Shown: positions 52,967-60,700 of the stretch, piece by piece | Layout of the letters: every line of letters starts with the position of its first letter | Position numbering within the stretch: the first letter of the stretch is position 1 | From: Bacteroidales bacterium | GTDB lineage: Bacteria; Bacteroidota; Bacteroidia; Bacteroidales; F082 | Assembly: GCA_021647205.1 (NCBI GenBank) | Contig: JAKIVD010000007.1 | Coordinates: forward strand, 62,001 to 126,000 | DNA: 64,000 nt | Direction of reading: 5' to 3' | Notes under the pieces: generated by a model | Database searches by the model: none | What the model was told of the DNA's origin: nothing | Seen by the model: the letters and a program-made list of their open reading frames with translations, nothing else | Position numbers and translations under genes: made by a program

Positions 52967-54148
52967 CTAAATTAATCTTTTGGCTCTTTCAAAAGTTTTG
53001 TTGCGGTCGAACAAATAGCGGTAGGTAATGTATGTTTTTCTGACTTTCCCACCGATGTATTCTACCAGCTTGATCATGGTTGGGTTAAAGTCCCCAATCC
53101 AGTTCATTTCCAGGTCAGTGTATTGAAAACCCGCTTTGGCCACTTCTTCTTCAAAACGGAGGATCATACCGTCGGCAACCCCTTTGCTTTGAAAATCGGG
53201 GACAACACCGAAGATTAAACCGACCGCACGTCTTGACACTTTTCTGACCTTCAGGTCGAACAAAAGCCACAACTTGTGGAACAGTGTAAACTTTCCGTTG
53301 AACTTTTTCGTGATCTCGTAGAGGTCGGGAATCATCAGGTAAAACGAGATGGGGCGGTCTTGGTAGTACCCGAATATCATCATCCGCGGGTCGATAATGG
53401 GTTTCATTTCTTTAAATGTGGCAATTGCCTGTTTTTTATGAATTGCTTTTACACCCGGAAACTTTGCCCAGGCTTCGTTGAAGATGGTCGTGAAGTCTCC
53501 GGCGAACTTTTCCAGGTCACGGGCAGCGAACAAACGGAAATCATACCCTTCTGTTTTCCTGACCCGTTCACCTTTTTCGTAAATAACCGGATCCATAATC
53601 CCGGGCAGTAGGGAAATATGAAAGGCATATTGGTTGAAGTAGTTTTGGAAACCGTAATTTGTAAACAGCCTGTTGTAATACCTGAAATTGTAGGGCATGT
53701 TGTGAATGGGTTGGAAAAACCCATCCGCAAGGCAGCCCCAGAATTGCTCGCGCGAACCAAAATTCACCGGCCCGTCCATGGCTTCCATGCCTTTCTGCTG
53801 CAACCAGTTTTTTGCGGCATCGAACAAAATATTTGCAGCCTGCTGGTCGTCGATACAATCAAAGAACCCTATTCCGCCTGTGGGCAGTTTATTCTTCCTG
53901 GCCGCCACGGGGTCATAAAAAGCAGCAATACGCCCGCAAACTTGCTGCTTCCCGTTACAAAGCAGCCAGCGGATGGCTTCCCCTTTTTTTAAGAGTTTGT
54001 TTTTTCGCGGATCAAATATTTTTTCAATGTCCTCATCCAGTGGCCTTATCCAGTTCGGGTCGTGTTTGTATAAACCGACAGGAAAGCTCAGGAAAGCGGC
54101 AACAGTTTTTCTGCCGGTGACGTCGGTTAATTTGTAGGTTTGATTCAT
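52967..54148 (-). CDS. GNAT-like N-acetyltransferase-fold protein
   Basis: 393 residues, no signal peptide. Conserved start (FLSFPVGLYKHDPNWIRPLD) and a GNAT-like core near 330: GLIFGVVPDFQSKGVADGMI with the acyl-CoA-loop pattern V-x-P-x-x-Q-x-K-G-V-A-D, then YTDLEMNWIGDFNPTMIKLVE. This matches a long conserved Bacteroidota acyltransferase family of unknown substrate. It lies 43 bases upstream of the MscS-like gene on the same strand. Confidence 0.72.
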   Translation of the reverse strand: MNQTYKLTDVTGRKTVAAFLSFPVGLYKHDPNWIRPLDEDIEKIFDPRKNKLLKKGEAIRWLLCNGKQQVCGRIAAFYDPVAARKNKLPTGGIGFFDCIDDQQAANILFDAAKNWLQQKGMEAMDGPVNFGSREQFWGCLADGFFQPIHNMPYNFRYYNRLFTNYGFQNYFNQYAFHISLLPGIMDPVIYEKGERVRKTEGYDFRLFAARDLEKFAGDFTTIFNEAWAKFPGVKAIHKKQAIATFKEMKPIIDPRMMIFGYYQDRPISFYLMIPDLYEITKKFNGKFTLFHKLWLLFDLKVRKVSRRAVGLIFGVVPDFQSKGVADGMILRFEEEVAKAGFQYTDLEMNWIGDFNPTMIKLVEYIGGKVRKTYITYRYLFDRNKTFERAKRLI

Positions 54149-54214
54149 CCTGCTATTTACTAATTAGGCAATTTCACCTTGTTTCAGCCATCCCGTTAAA
54201 CAAACAGGAAAGCC

Positions 54215-55111
54215 CTATTGTTTTAGCACCCATGCACCGCGGTAGCTGAAGGGCAGCTGCTTTTTTGCAAACATGGCTTCTTTCAGGTTGTTGTAGCGGC
54301 TGATGTAAATGCGGTGATTTTGGTTGCCCGATAATATCCCGGCCTGTTCAAAACCGTTCTTCTTCAGTCTCTTTAAATACTCTTTGGCATCCCTCATTTC
54401 CGTTAAACTGCCCACGATGAGGTAGTAAACCGGGACTTCCCCTGATTGTGAAGTGGAAGTGGGTACGGCAGCCTGAAAGTCAGAAGTGTCGCAGGGAACA
54501 AGCTTTTTCGCGCGGTCTTCCCGCTGCCCGAACCAGACCGAAACATAATTCGAATTCATCCCCACACCCATGCACACCCACTTTTTTTTCGCGAAATTCC
54601 CGTCGGTCAGGAGCATGTCAAGTACCTGCCTTGAGTTGCCCCACAAACTGATGACAGAGTCAACATTAAACTCATCTTCAAAATAAGAAACCAGCTCGTA
54701 CCCCCTGTAAGGATATCGGGTCAGTTCTTTTGGCTTGTCCCACATGCAGTCCTGGTTGGGGAGGTAAGGGGTGTAGCAACAGGCTGTCCAGTCACCATTC
54801 CCTGACCAGCTCGACAGGTTGCACACGCTGGTGTCGGGATGGTTCTGTGCCAGGTCCCCGACATGCAACTTTGCCACGTAATACAAAGAGGGTGAAGCCT
54901 GAAGCGGTTTTTTGCCGTATGCTTCCAGCAGGATGTTCAGGCGCTCGAAAAGCTGTTGTTCCTGATGTGAAATACAAAAGTCGTCCGGAATGTTTTTTTG
55001 GGCAAAGAGATGCGCGGAAAACAGGATGGCCAAAACAGCAAAGGCCCCGGTCACCTTTGTTCTGAGGGGGAGAGGGCTTATACCTTTGGCTATTTGTTTA
55101 GTTTCGCTCAA
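54215..55111 (-). CDS. Exported CAP-domain protein with C-terminal SPOR domain
   Basis: 298 residues. An N-terminal hydrophobic signal (TGAFAVLAILFSAHLFAQ) lies about 25 residues in. A CAP/SCP-like domain follows, about 50-205 (FERLNILLEAYGKKPLQASP, KLHVGDLAQNHPD, YRGYELVSYFED, KKKWVCMGVGMNSNYVSVWF), with the helix-sheet pattern and His/Glu positions partly kept. From about 225 a SPOR domain (VYYLIVGSLTEMRDAKEYLK, YISRYNNLKEAMFAKKQLPF) should bind denuded peptidoglycan. The combination suggests a cell-wall or septum protein. Role of the CAP part unknown. Confidence 0.78.
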   Translation of the reverse strand: MSETKQIAKGISPLPLRTKVTGAFAVLAILFSAHLFAQKNIPDDFCISHQEQQLFERLNILLEAYGKKPLQASPSLYYVAKLHVGDLAQNHPDTSVCNLSSWSGNGDWTACCYTPYLPNQDCMWDKPKELTRYPYRGYELVSYFEDEFNVDSVISLWGNSRQVLDMLLTDGNFAKKKWVCMGVGMNSNYVSVWFGQREDRAKKLVPCDTSDFQAAVPTSTSQSGEVPVYYLIVGSLTEMRDAKEYLKRLKKNGFEQAGILSGNQNHRIYISRYNNLKEAMFAKKQLPFSYRGAWVLKQ

Positions 55112-55265
55112 CTTTACAGGGCTTACTTTTCGGCTGTAAAGCTACAAAAATTAAAAATGACGAAATATGTGACCGCCCATTGGCTGTGTTTCGTAATGGT
55201 GTGCAACCCTGGCGCCTTTTACAATACAATTGGTAATAGAGGGCGTTTGTTTCTTGAAGAATGCT

Positions 55266-56099
55266 TTAGTGGTCCCAGCTAAATGTCCTGATATATTCTG
55301 CGGCTAATTCACTGTAATGCTTTCGGAGGTCTTTCACCAGCCGGCTGACTGTTGAAAACTTCAACTCATCAATTTGTTCAACCGGCAACACATTAATGGA
55401 AGTCCCACTCAGGAAGACAGATTCAAAGCGGCTTATTTCATCAAAGCTTACCGGTTGCCCGGCAACAGCAATCCCGTTTTTTTTGGCGATCAGGACAATC
55501 TTTGAGCGGGTAACACCGGGCAAGACAAACGAAAGGGGAGGGGTGATGATTTTTTCACCTTCCACAAAAAAAACATTGGTACGGCTGCCCTCGGTTACAA
55601 AACCCTTGCTGTCAACAAGCAGTACCTCGAAAACATTTCGTCCGGCAATCAGGCGGTCGGCGGCCAGGCGTGCCGGGAGCTTGTCGCGTTTGGCGTTCGG
55701 ATTTTCCCGCTCGGCTTGCAGGGCCACAACCTTAACTCCTTTTTGAAAGTCGCTTTCTGTAGGATAAAAGGCAGGAACGACACGGGCCAGAAAAAGGGAA
55801 GCACTACGCGGATGAACGGTATACTGAAACCGGATATTTCCGTTTTTCAGTTTATTGCTGTCAATCAGGGTCTTTAAACTGCGGTTCAGCTGACGCTTGT
55901 TGATGCCGGATGGTAAACCTGCCAATTGAAGCGAGCGAAAAAATCGTTCGGTATGATCCTCCAGAAAAAGTGGCTTTCCACCAATTACCCTGAGCAATTC
56001 ATAAACGCCGTTTCCCTGCTTCACAAGGGCAGGGTCAAAATCGCAGGTGCTTTTTAGTTCATTGTTGACAATGAAATAGTTCAGCAGGCAGTTTCTCAT
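55266..56099 (-). CDS. Class IV PLP-dependent aminotransferase
   Basis: 277 residues. GNGVYELLRVIGGKPLFLED near 28-47 and HTERFFRSLQLAGL are the family N-terminus. The PLP lysine is probably in DKLPARLAADRL near 138. LVDSKGFVTEGSRTNVFFVE near 160-179 and LPGVTRSKIVLIAKKNGI follow. This family includes branched-chain aminotransferase, D-amino acid transaminase and 4-amino-4-deoxychorismate lyase (PabC). With 277 residues a PabC or D-amino-acid role is as likely as BCAT; no folate or branched-chain genes adjoin to decide. A DUF2007 gene lies 7 bases downstream in coordinate, i.e. just upstream in transcription order is not the case: it starts after this gene's start on the other side. Confidence 0.82.
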   Translation of the reverse strand: MRNCLLNYFIVNNELKSTCDFDPALVKQGNGVYELLRVIGGKPLFLEDHTERFFRSLQLAGLPSGINKRQLNRSLKTLIDSNKLKNGNIRFQYTVHPRSASLFLARVVPAFYPTESDFQKGVKVVALQAERENPNAKRDKLPARLAADRLIAGRNVFEVLLVDSKGFVTEGSRTNVFFVEGEKIITPPLSFVLPGVTRSKIVLIAKKNGIAVAGQPVSFDEISRFESVFLSGTSINVLPVEQIDELKFSTVSRLVKDLRKHYSELAAEYIRTFSWDH

Positions 56100-56106
56100 T
56101 AAATCG

Positions 56107-56346
56107 CTATTTATCCCGCGAGTCGAAATATTCTTTAAGCAATGTTTTTGCCTTTTCCTCGTTTTGGGGCTCTACATAAATTCGGGCACCGTCTTCCGGG
56201 GAGCCGTCTGCCCAGCCGGCACTTACACTTGCGCCGAGCGCATCTTTAAATATGCAGCCGATCTGGTTTTTTTCCAGCAATTCTTTCAGGAACATGGCTT
56301 CTACCCTTGAGCCCGTGTAAACTAATTTTATTATTTCCTTTGTCAT
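56107..56346 (-). CDS. DUF2007 domain protein, copy 1
   Basis: 79 residues. The DUF2007 pattern is VYTGSRVEAMFLKELLEKNQ, then IGCIFKDALGASVSAGWADG and ARIYVEPQNEEKAKTLLKEY. This family has the fold of the signal-transducing GlnB-like ferredoxin plait and no known reaction. It shares most of its conserved positions with the next gene, so the two are a tandem duplication. It lies 7 bases before the aminotransferase start on the same strand and is probably cotranscribed with it. Confidence 0.8.
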   Translation of the reverse strand: MTKEIIKLVYTGSRVEAMFLKELLEKNQIGCIFKDALGASVSAGWADGSPEDGARIYVEPQNEEKAKTLLKEYFDSRDK

Positions 56347-56430
56347 GGTAAGATGATTTTTTTAAGAATATTTTTTCAAAACAGAATTCTCAGTGACTGA
56401 ATGGCAGGAAAATGAAACCTGTTTATCTGC

Positions 56431-56673
56431 TTAAACACTTTCTTCCCTCGATTTTAAATAGGTTGCAATAAACGCTTTTGCCTTTTCCACATTTTCAGTT
56501 TCAGTGTAGAGCAAGCTGACGTTGGCAGGAAAGCCATCTGCCCAGCCGGCATTAAAACTTGATTCCAGTGTGTTCTTTAAGATACTGCCGATGCCATTTT
56601 CTGCCAGCAACTCTTTCAGGTACATCGCCTCAATTCGTGTGCCGTTGAATACCAGTTGAATATCGTCTGCCAT
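56431..56673 (-). CDS. DUF2007 domain protein, copy 2
   Basis: 80 residues; FNGTRIEAMYLKELLAENGI, SFNAGWADGFPANVSLLYTE and ENVEKAKAFIATYLKSREE align end to end with copy 1. The separate gene has a gap of 84 bases to copy 1. Function unknown. Confidence 0.78.
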   Translation of the reverse strand: MADDIQLVFNGTRIEAMYLKELLAENGIGSILKNTLESSFNAGWADGFPANVSLLYTETENVEKAKAFIATYLKSREESV

Positions 56674-56783
56674 GATGGTCGGGTTATTGGTGGAAAATTT
56701 TCCATAAAGATAACAAAAATCTTCAGATAAAAACCCGGCATGGCTAAGGTGCCGGAAATAAAAGGGAATTGTTTTAAGCGGGC

Positions 56784-57686
56784 TTAGTCCTTCAGCTTAA
56801 TAATGGCAAAAACCATAACTGCTGCACTCACCAGTTGAACAGGCGACAAAATGCTGTCGTTAACCAGGTAATCGAAAAAGATGGCTGAAATGGGAAAGAG
56901 CAGTTCGCTGATGGTGGCCACAATTGCTTTCACCCTTCTCAAGCCGTAGTAATAAATAAAGATTGCCCCGGAACCTGTAGTTACACCAATGATGATAAAA
57001 TACAACCAATTGGCTGGAGTGGTTTCCCTGGCTTCGAGATATTGGCTAAAAACAAGGACATATATGAGCATGAAGAAAGTGGTGAAACCATAGCGAAAGA
57101 AGGTGGCTGTGATAAAATTGTGGTTGATTAAAACTTTTTTGGAGAAGACCGTAGAACTGCCAAAGGAGAAAGCGGCAAGCAGCGCGAACAAGGCCGCATA
57201 AACTGCCTGCCCATTCCCGTTAATATGGGGAAGGCTGAAACCAAAAGTCAGAAAATAACTGGCAAAAACAGCCAGTCCTGCCCAAAGGATAAAGCCTTTC
57301 CTGACTTTCTCTTTAAGCAGGATTGCTGCCAGGATGATAGCAAAGATAGGTTGTAGTTTTTGTAAAAGCACGACGACTGACAATTGTTCAAAATTAACCA
57401 GAAACAGCGCCTTCACGATGGCCATTGTGCCCAGTGCGCCACCAAATATGGCAACCAGCGAAAAGCCGATGTAATCCTGCCTGACAAAAGTTTTCATCTG
57501 TTTGTACTGGTTAAAAAGGAAAACATTCATCAACAAAAAAGGGATAAAGTGCAGGATAAATACGACATAACCGACTTCGAGGTTGAATAAACGCGGGGTG
57601 AGCACCACACCGTCGAAACCCCACATGATGGCGGAAATACTGATGGCAACGGTTCCTTTTACGACCTGGCTGTTTTGCTTCTTCAT
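56784..57686 (-). CDS. EamA/DMT-family membrane transporter, second copy
   Basis: 300 residues from the ATG at 57686 (MKKQNSQVVKGTVAISISAI); the open frame extends to 57773 but a promoter element (TACTTTTG) lies inside the longer version. Ten membrane segments in two EamA units (IMWGFDGVVLTPRLFNLEVG at the first, ALFALLAAFSFGSSTVFSKK at the second). Substrate unknown. Divergent from the SDR gene, whose promoter is 50 bases away. Confidence 0.86.
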   Translation of the reverse strand: MKKQNSQVVKGTVAISISAIMWGFDGVVLTPRLFNLEVGYVVFILHFIPFLLMNVFLFNQYKQMKTFVRQDYIGFSLVAIFGGALGTMAIVKALFLVNFEQLSVVVLLQKLQPIFAIILAAILLKEKVRKGFILWAGLAVFASYFLTFGFSLPHINGNGQAVYAALFALLAAFSFGSSTVFSKKVLINHNFITATFFRYGFTTFFMLIYVLVFSQYLEARETTPANWLYFIIIGVTTGSGAIFIYYYGLRRVKAIVATISELLFPISAIFFDYLVNDSILSPVQLVSAAVMVFAIIKLKD

Positions 57687-57703
57687 CCTGTAAAACTGAA
57701 CCG

Positions 57704-57711
57704 CAAAAGTA
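57704..57711 (-). promoter_or_regulatory. -7 element of the EamA gene
   Basis: TACTTTTG on the minus strand (exact TAnnTTTG) ends 17 bases before the ATG at 57686 and excludes the upstream in-frame ATG at 57773. Confidence 0.5.
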
Positions 57712-57737
57712 AGGAAAAGCATGCCTGGAATAAACCC

Positions 57738-57769
57738 TTGCGGAAAATCGCTGAAACAAATTAATTTTG
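57738..57769 (+). promoter_or_regulatory. Promoter of the SDR gene
   Basis: TTG at 57738-57740, 21-base spacer, TAATTTTG at 57762-57769 (exact TAnnTTTG), 15 bases before the ATG at 57785. Confidence 0.5.
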
Positions 57770-57784
57770 ACAAAAAAAGAAAGC

Positions 57785-58561
57785 ATGGATTTAAAACTCA
57801 AAAATTGCCGCTTCATTGTTGGTGGGGCCGGTAGCGGATTTGGTAAAGCCATTGCCGAAGCACTGTCGCTTGAGGGGTGCTTGGTGCTGGCAGTAAGCCG
57901 GACCGAACAGAAATTACTGGAATTGAAAAAGCGTTTTCCAAGAAATATTCAGCTTCTTACCGGTGATATTGGAAAAGACGAGACCCAGGACCAGATGCTG
58001 AACTGGGCTGCCGAAGGTAAGCTGGACGGGGTAGTCATCAATGCCGGCGGGCCACCGGCCGGCGGGTTCAACGACATTGGTATGGCACAATGGGACCAGG
58101 CTTGGCAAACAGTGGTCAGGTGGAAGATCGTACTGACAGGGCGCTTGCTCCCGGTTTTTCGCGAACAACAATACGGCAGGCTGGTCTTTATCGAAAGTGT
58201 TTCGGTGAAACAGCCCGTTCAAAACCTAATTCTGAGCAATGCCCTCAGGCCGGCTATTGTTGGCTTTGCCAAAACACTGTCGCGCGAAGTGGCCGGACAG
58301 GGCATTACGGTCAATGTGCTGGCACCCGGTTACCATGCCACTGCCGCGATGGAGCGTTTGTTTAAAAAGAAGAGTGAGTTGCAGCAAATCTCAGTGGAAG
58401 CAGCAAAAGCAGCATTTGAAGCGGAACTTTCCATTAGGCCCATGGGTAAACCTGCCGAAATGGCCGGACTGGCTTTGTGGCTCTTGTCACCTTTATCGCG
58501 GTTTGTTACCGGGCAAACCATCACCCACGATGGGGGCATGGTAGAAGGGATTTTCGGCTAA
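57785..58561 (+). CDS. SDR-family oxidoreductase with altered catalytic motif
   Basis: 258 residues from the ATG at 57785. A TTG six codons upstream is also open but overlaps the -7 element. Rossmann motif FIVGGAGSGFGKAIAEALSL near 8-27, NAGGPPAGG near 83-91 (NAG), and a C-terminal GQTITHDGGM (SDR end motif). At the usual YxxxK position the sequence reads SNALR (in NLILSNALRPAIVGFAKTL), so both Tyr and Lys are replaced. It belongs to a 3-oxoacyl reductase-like subgroup that I recall with this substitution. Reaction not predictable; it may use another general acid or be non-catalytic. Confidence 0.8.
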   Translation: MDLKLKNCRFIVGGAGSGFGKAIAEALSLEGCLVLAVSRTEQKLLELKKRFPRNIQLLTGDIGKDETQDQMLNWAAEGKLDGVVINAGGPPAGGFNDIGMAQWDQAWQTVVRWKIVLTGRLLPVFREQQYGRLVFIESVSVKQPVQNLILSNALRPAIVGFAKTLSREVAGQGITVNVLAPGYHATAAMERLFKKKSELQQISVEAAKAAFEAELSIRPMGKPAEMAGLALWLLSPLSRFVTGQTITHDGGMVEGIFG

Positions 58562-58584
58562 AGCAAAAGGGCCGGTCGGTTATT

Positions 58585-59706
58585 TTACCTGTGGCTCATA
58601 TTAAAAACAGGTGTGCCTTTCTTTACAAGCTCTTTAATCTGTCTGAACTCCAGGTAAATGTCGGTGGCGCCCTGGGCGTAGGGCGCAATCTCATAGCTGT
58701 TGAACAAAAAACCGATTCCGTTTCCATCCACATAAATATTGCGGTTGGGTTGAATCTGATCAACAAAGAACCCCGCTTTCTTTAAGGGGATTTCGTCAGG
58801 GATTTTATAGTCCTTTCGCAATTGCCGGGTTAGCAGTACCGAAAGTGCTGAATCAGCGCCTTCAACAAAAACATCTGAGTAAGAGAGGAGTTGGCCCTGG
58901 TCGAGGTGAATAATGTCGAACGAAATATTGGTCATGCCATGTGCCCCTCCTGTATAGGCGTAGCGCAGGTATTCTAAGCAAAGCATATATGAAGAGTTGT
59001 AAATTACCGACATGCTGAGTGTTTTGTCCCAGTTGAAAGAAGCCCCGCCCTCGTACCAGTTTTTGTTCTGCTTTACATAATTATCAAGGTACTCTTCTTC
59101 GAAGCGCACGAGCATGCTGTCCGGTGCCGGACCTTCAAACTCATCACCAAAAAAACTGTGTGCAATTATCTTTCTGACCGAATCAATAATCCTGGGCTCA
59201 AAATACTTTTGTTCCGGATAAAGCAGAGTCAGTTCAATTTCCGCTACCGGTGAATCGGCTTCCTGCTTTTTTAACTGCCCTTCCGACCTCAGGTAGTGTA
59301 CCTCAAAAGCCAGGCTGCCATTGGGGTAATATTCTTCCATGCTGAAAGGTACTTTCTTCTTGTCTGTCGCATTCCAGAATCCCTTAAAAGCCGACTTGTG
59401 CATTTGCCCCTCGAAAGCATAATCGCTACGGCCAAATTCTTTGAGCCTGGCACTGTCATTCTTGTCGACTTCACCATTCAACTCAATGGTTTTTCCAAAG
59501 TACATGCTGCCGTCATCTTCAAGATACCGGTATTGATAATTTCCTTCCAGCTTGTCGAACAAGCGTATAATATTTGCCGTAACATTGATGTTTTCACCAA
59601 TGCGCCCTTCATACCTTTTATAATGGAGGTTCTTTTCTGTTTGCTGACCTGACAGGAAAAGTGTTGAAAGTGTCAGTGTGAATATTGCTAAAAGCTTGAT
59701 AAACAT
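58585..59706 (-). CDS. Exported DUF3298-domain protein
   Basis: 373 residues; signal peptide MFIKLLAIFTLTLSTLFLSG-Q. Residues about 140-370 match the DUF4163/DUF3298 pair (YAYTGGAHGMTNISFDIIHL, LSYSDVFVEGADSALSVLLT, GIGFLFNSYEIAPYAQGATD). Such domains occur in RsiV-type anti-sigma factors and in free periplasmic proteins that bind lysozyme or peptidoglycan fragments. The N-terminal 130 residues include a MORN-like edge (DDGSMYFGKTIELNGEVDKN). Function unknown; convergent with the SDR gene. Confidence 0.78.
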   Translation of the reverse strand: MFIKLLAIFTLTLSTLFLSGQQTEKNLHYKRYEGRIGENINVTANIIRLFDKLEGNYQYRYLEDDGSMYFGKTIELNGEVDKNDSARLKEFGRSDYAFEGQMHKSAFKGFWNATDKKKVPFSMEEYYPNGSLAFEVHYLRSEGQLKKQEADSPVAEIELTLLYPEQKYFEPRIIDSVRKIIAHSFFGDEFEGPAPDSMLVRFEEEYLDNYVKQNKNWYEGGASFNWDKTLSMSVIYNSSYMLCLEYLRYAYTGGAHGMTNISFDIIHLDQGQLLSYSDVFVEGADSALSVLLTRQLRKDYKIPDEIPLKKAGFFVDQIQPNRNIYVDGNGIGFLFNSYEIAPYAQGATDIYLEFRQIKELVKKGTPVFNMSHR

Positions 59707-59879
59707 GCTGTTTTAATTTAAAATGGTTGAAGCTGACCGCTTTGGCAAAAGTAATGAAACGGGGAGGAAAACAGGGGGCTTTCAGGTGAAGAAAAAAGAA
59801 ATTTATTAACCGCTCGGGTTGTAAAACTTTAATTTATTTTTACCCGGCTTAAATAAAGAGGTAGGTGCAAATAAATGCC

Positions 59880-60491
59880 ATGGAGCAGGATTTTTATAAA
59901 ACAGTATCAGGTGCAGCTGTAGGGCTGTACAAAGAAAAAGGGAGCAAATTCATTGCGAAGGTTTTTCACGCCGAAACGGAGGAGGAGATAAAAATGCTCA
60001 TCTCATCGGTAAAAAAAGAATATCACGACGCGCGCCACCATTGTTTTGCCTATCGGATAAACCCCGAAAAAGAACAATTCAGAAGCAGCGACGACGGCGA
60101 ACCTTCCGGGACAGCGGGAAAACCCATCTTAAATCAGCTCCTTTCTTTTGAGCTGTTCAACGTGCTTGTTGTTGTGGTCAGGTATTTTGGCGGGACGAAA
60201 CTCGGGGTCAGCGGCCTGATCAATGCCTATAAGTCTGCCACACGCGATGCGCTCAACCACTCAACTATTGTTACCCGTTTTATTACCAGGGAGTTGAATT
60301 TGTCTTTCCCCTACCCACTTATGAACAATGTCATGCGGATCGTTAAAGAAGAGAAGTTGGAAATAACAGCTCAGCTTTTCGAACTGTCGTGTGTGCTTCG
60401 AATAAAAGTAAAAAAAAATGACCTCAAAAGGGTGGGCTTTCGCCTCGGTAAAATCAGGGGGTTGAGAGTAAAGGAATTGGAAAACAGTTAG
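59880..60491 (+). CDS. YigZ/IMPACT-family protein
   Basis: 203 residues from the ATG at 59880; a GTG five codons earlier is in frame. GSKFIAKVFHAETEEEIKML near 20-39, then HDARHHCFAYRINPEKEQFR, SSDDGEPSGTAGKPIL, VLVVVVRYFGGTKLGVSGLI and DALNHST are the diagnostic IMPACT N-terminal domain. A C-terminal UPF0029-like ferredoxin fold follows. E. coli YigZ and yeast YIH1 are relatives; a role in translation or ribosome stress has been proposed. Not in an operon with dnaA: 209 bases lie between. Confidence 0.88.
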   Translation: MEQDFYKTVSGAAVGLYKEKGSKFIAKVFHAETEEEIKMLISSVKKEYHDARHHCFAYRINPEKEQFRSSDDGEPSGTAGKPILNQLLSFELFNVLVVVVRYFGGTKLGVSGLINAYKSATRDALNHSTIVTRFITRELNLSFPYPLMNNVMRIVKEEKLEITAQLFELSCVLRIKVKKNDLKRVGFRLGKIRGLRVKELENS

Positions 60492-60577
60492 ATAATATTT
60501 ATACGGGGCAAACCCCTTAGATACAACAAAAAAAATCGAATGTCAATATAAAAAAATGTTTTTTTTCAATTATTTTT

Positions 60578-60636
60578 AAACGATTTTTGTTCACATCGTT
60601 TGGGGTTCTCTGCGATAAATCAAAGCCCTTTGATTT
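60578..60636. promoter_or_regulatory. Two inverted repeats in the dnaA upstream region
   Basis: AAACGAT, ten bases, ATCGTTT at 60578-60601, and AAATCAAAG-CC-CTTTGATTT at 60617-60636, both with perfect arms, in a 209-base gap with a very AT-rich left part (60530-60590). No TTATCCACA DnaA box is evident. Either may be an operator for dnaA, a terminator for the YigZ gene, or part of an origin. Confidence 0.4.
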
Positions 60637-60700
60637 TTAGAAGGTTACACGGGAATAGACATATTAAAACAATACTTATCGAAGAAACATTTATTCAGAA

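Noticed and set aside
60492-60700. Replication origin upstream of dnaA
   Set aside because: No clear TTATCCACA boxes. AT-richness and inverted repeats alone are not enough to call oriC.
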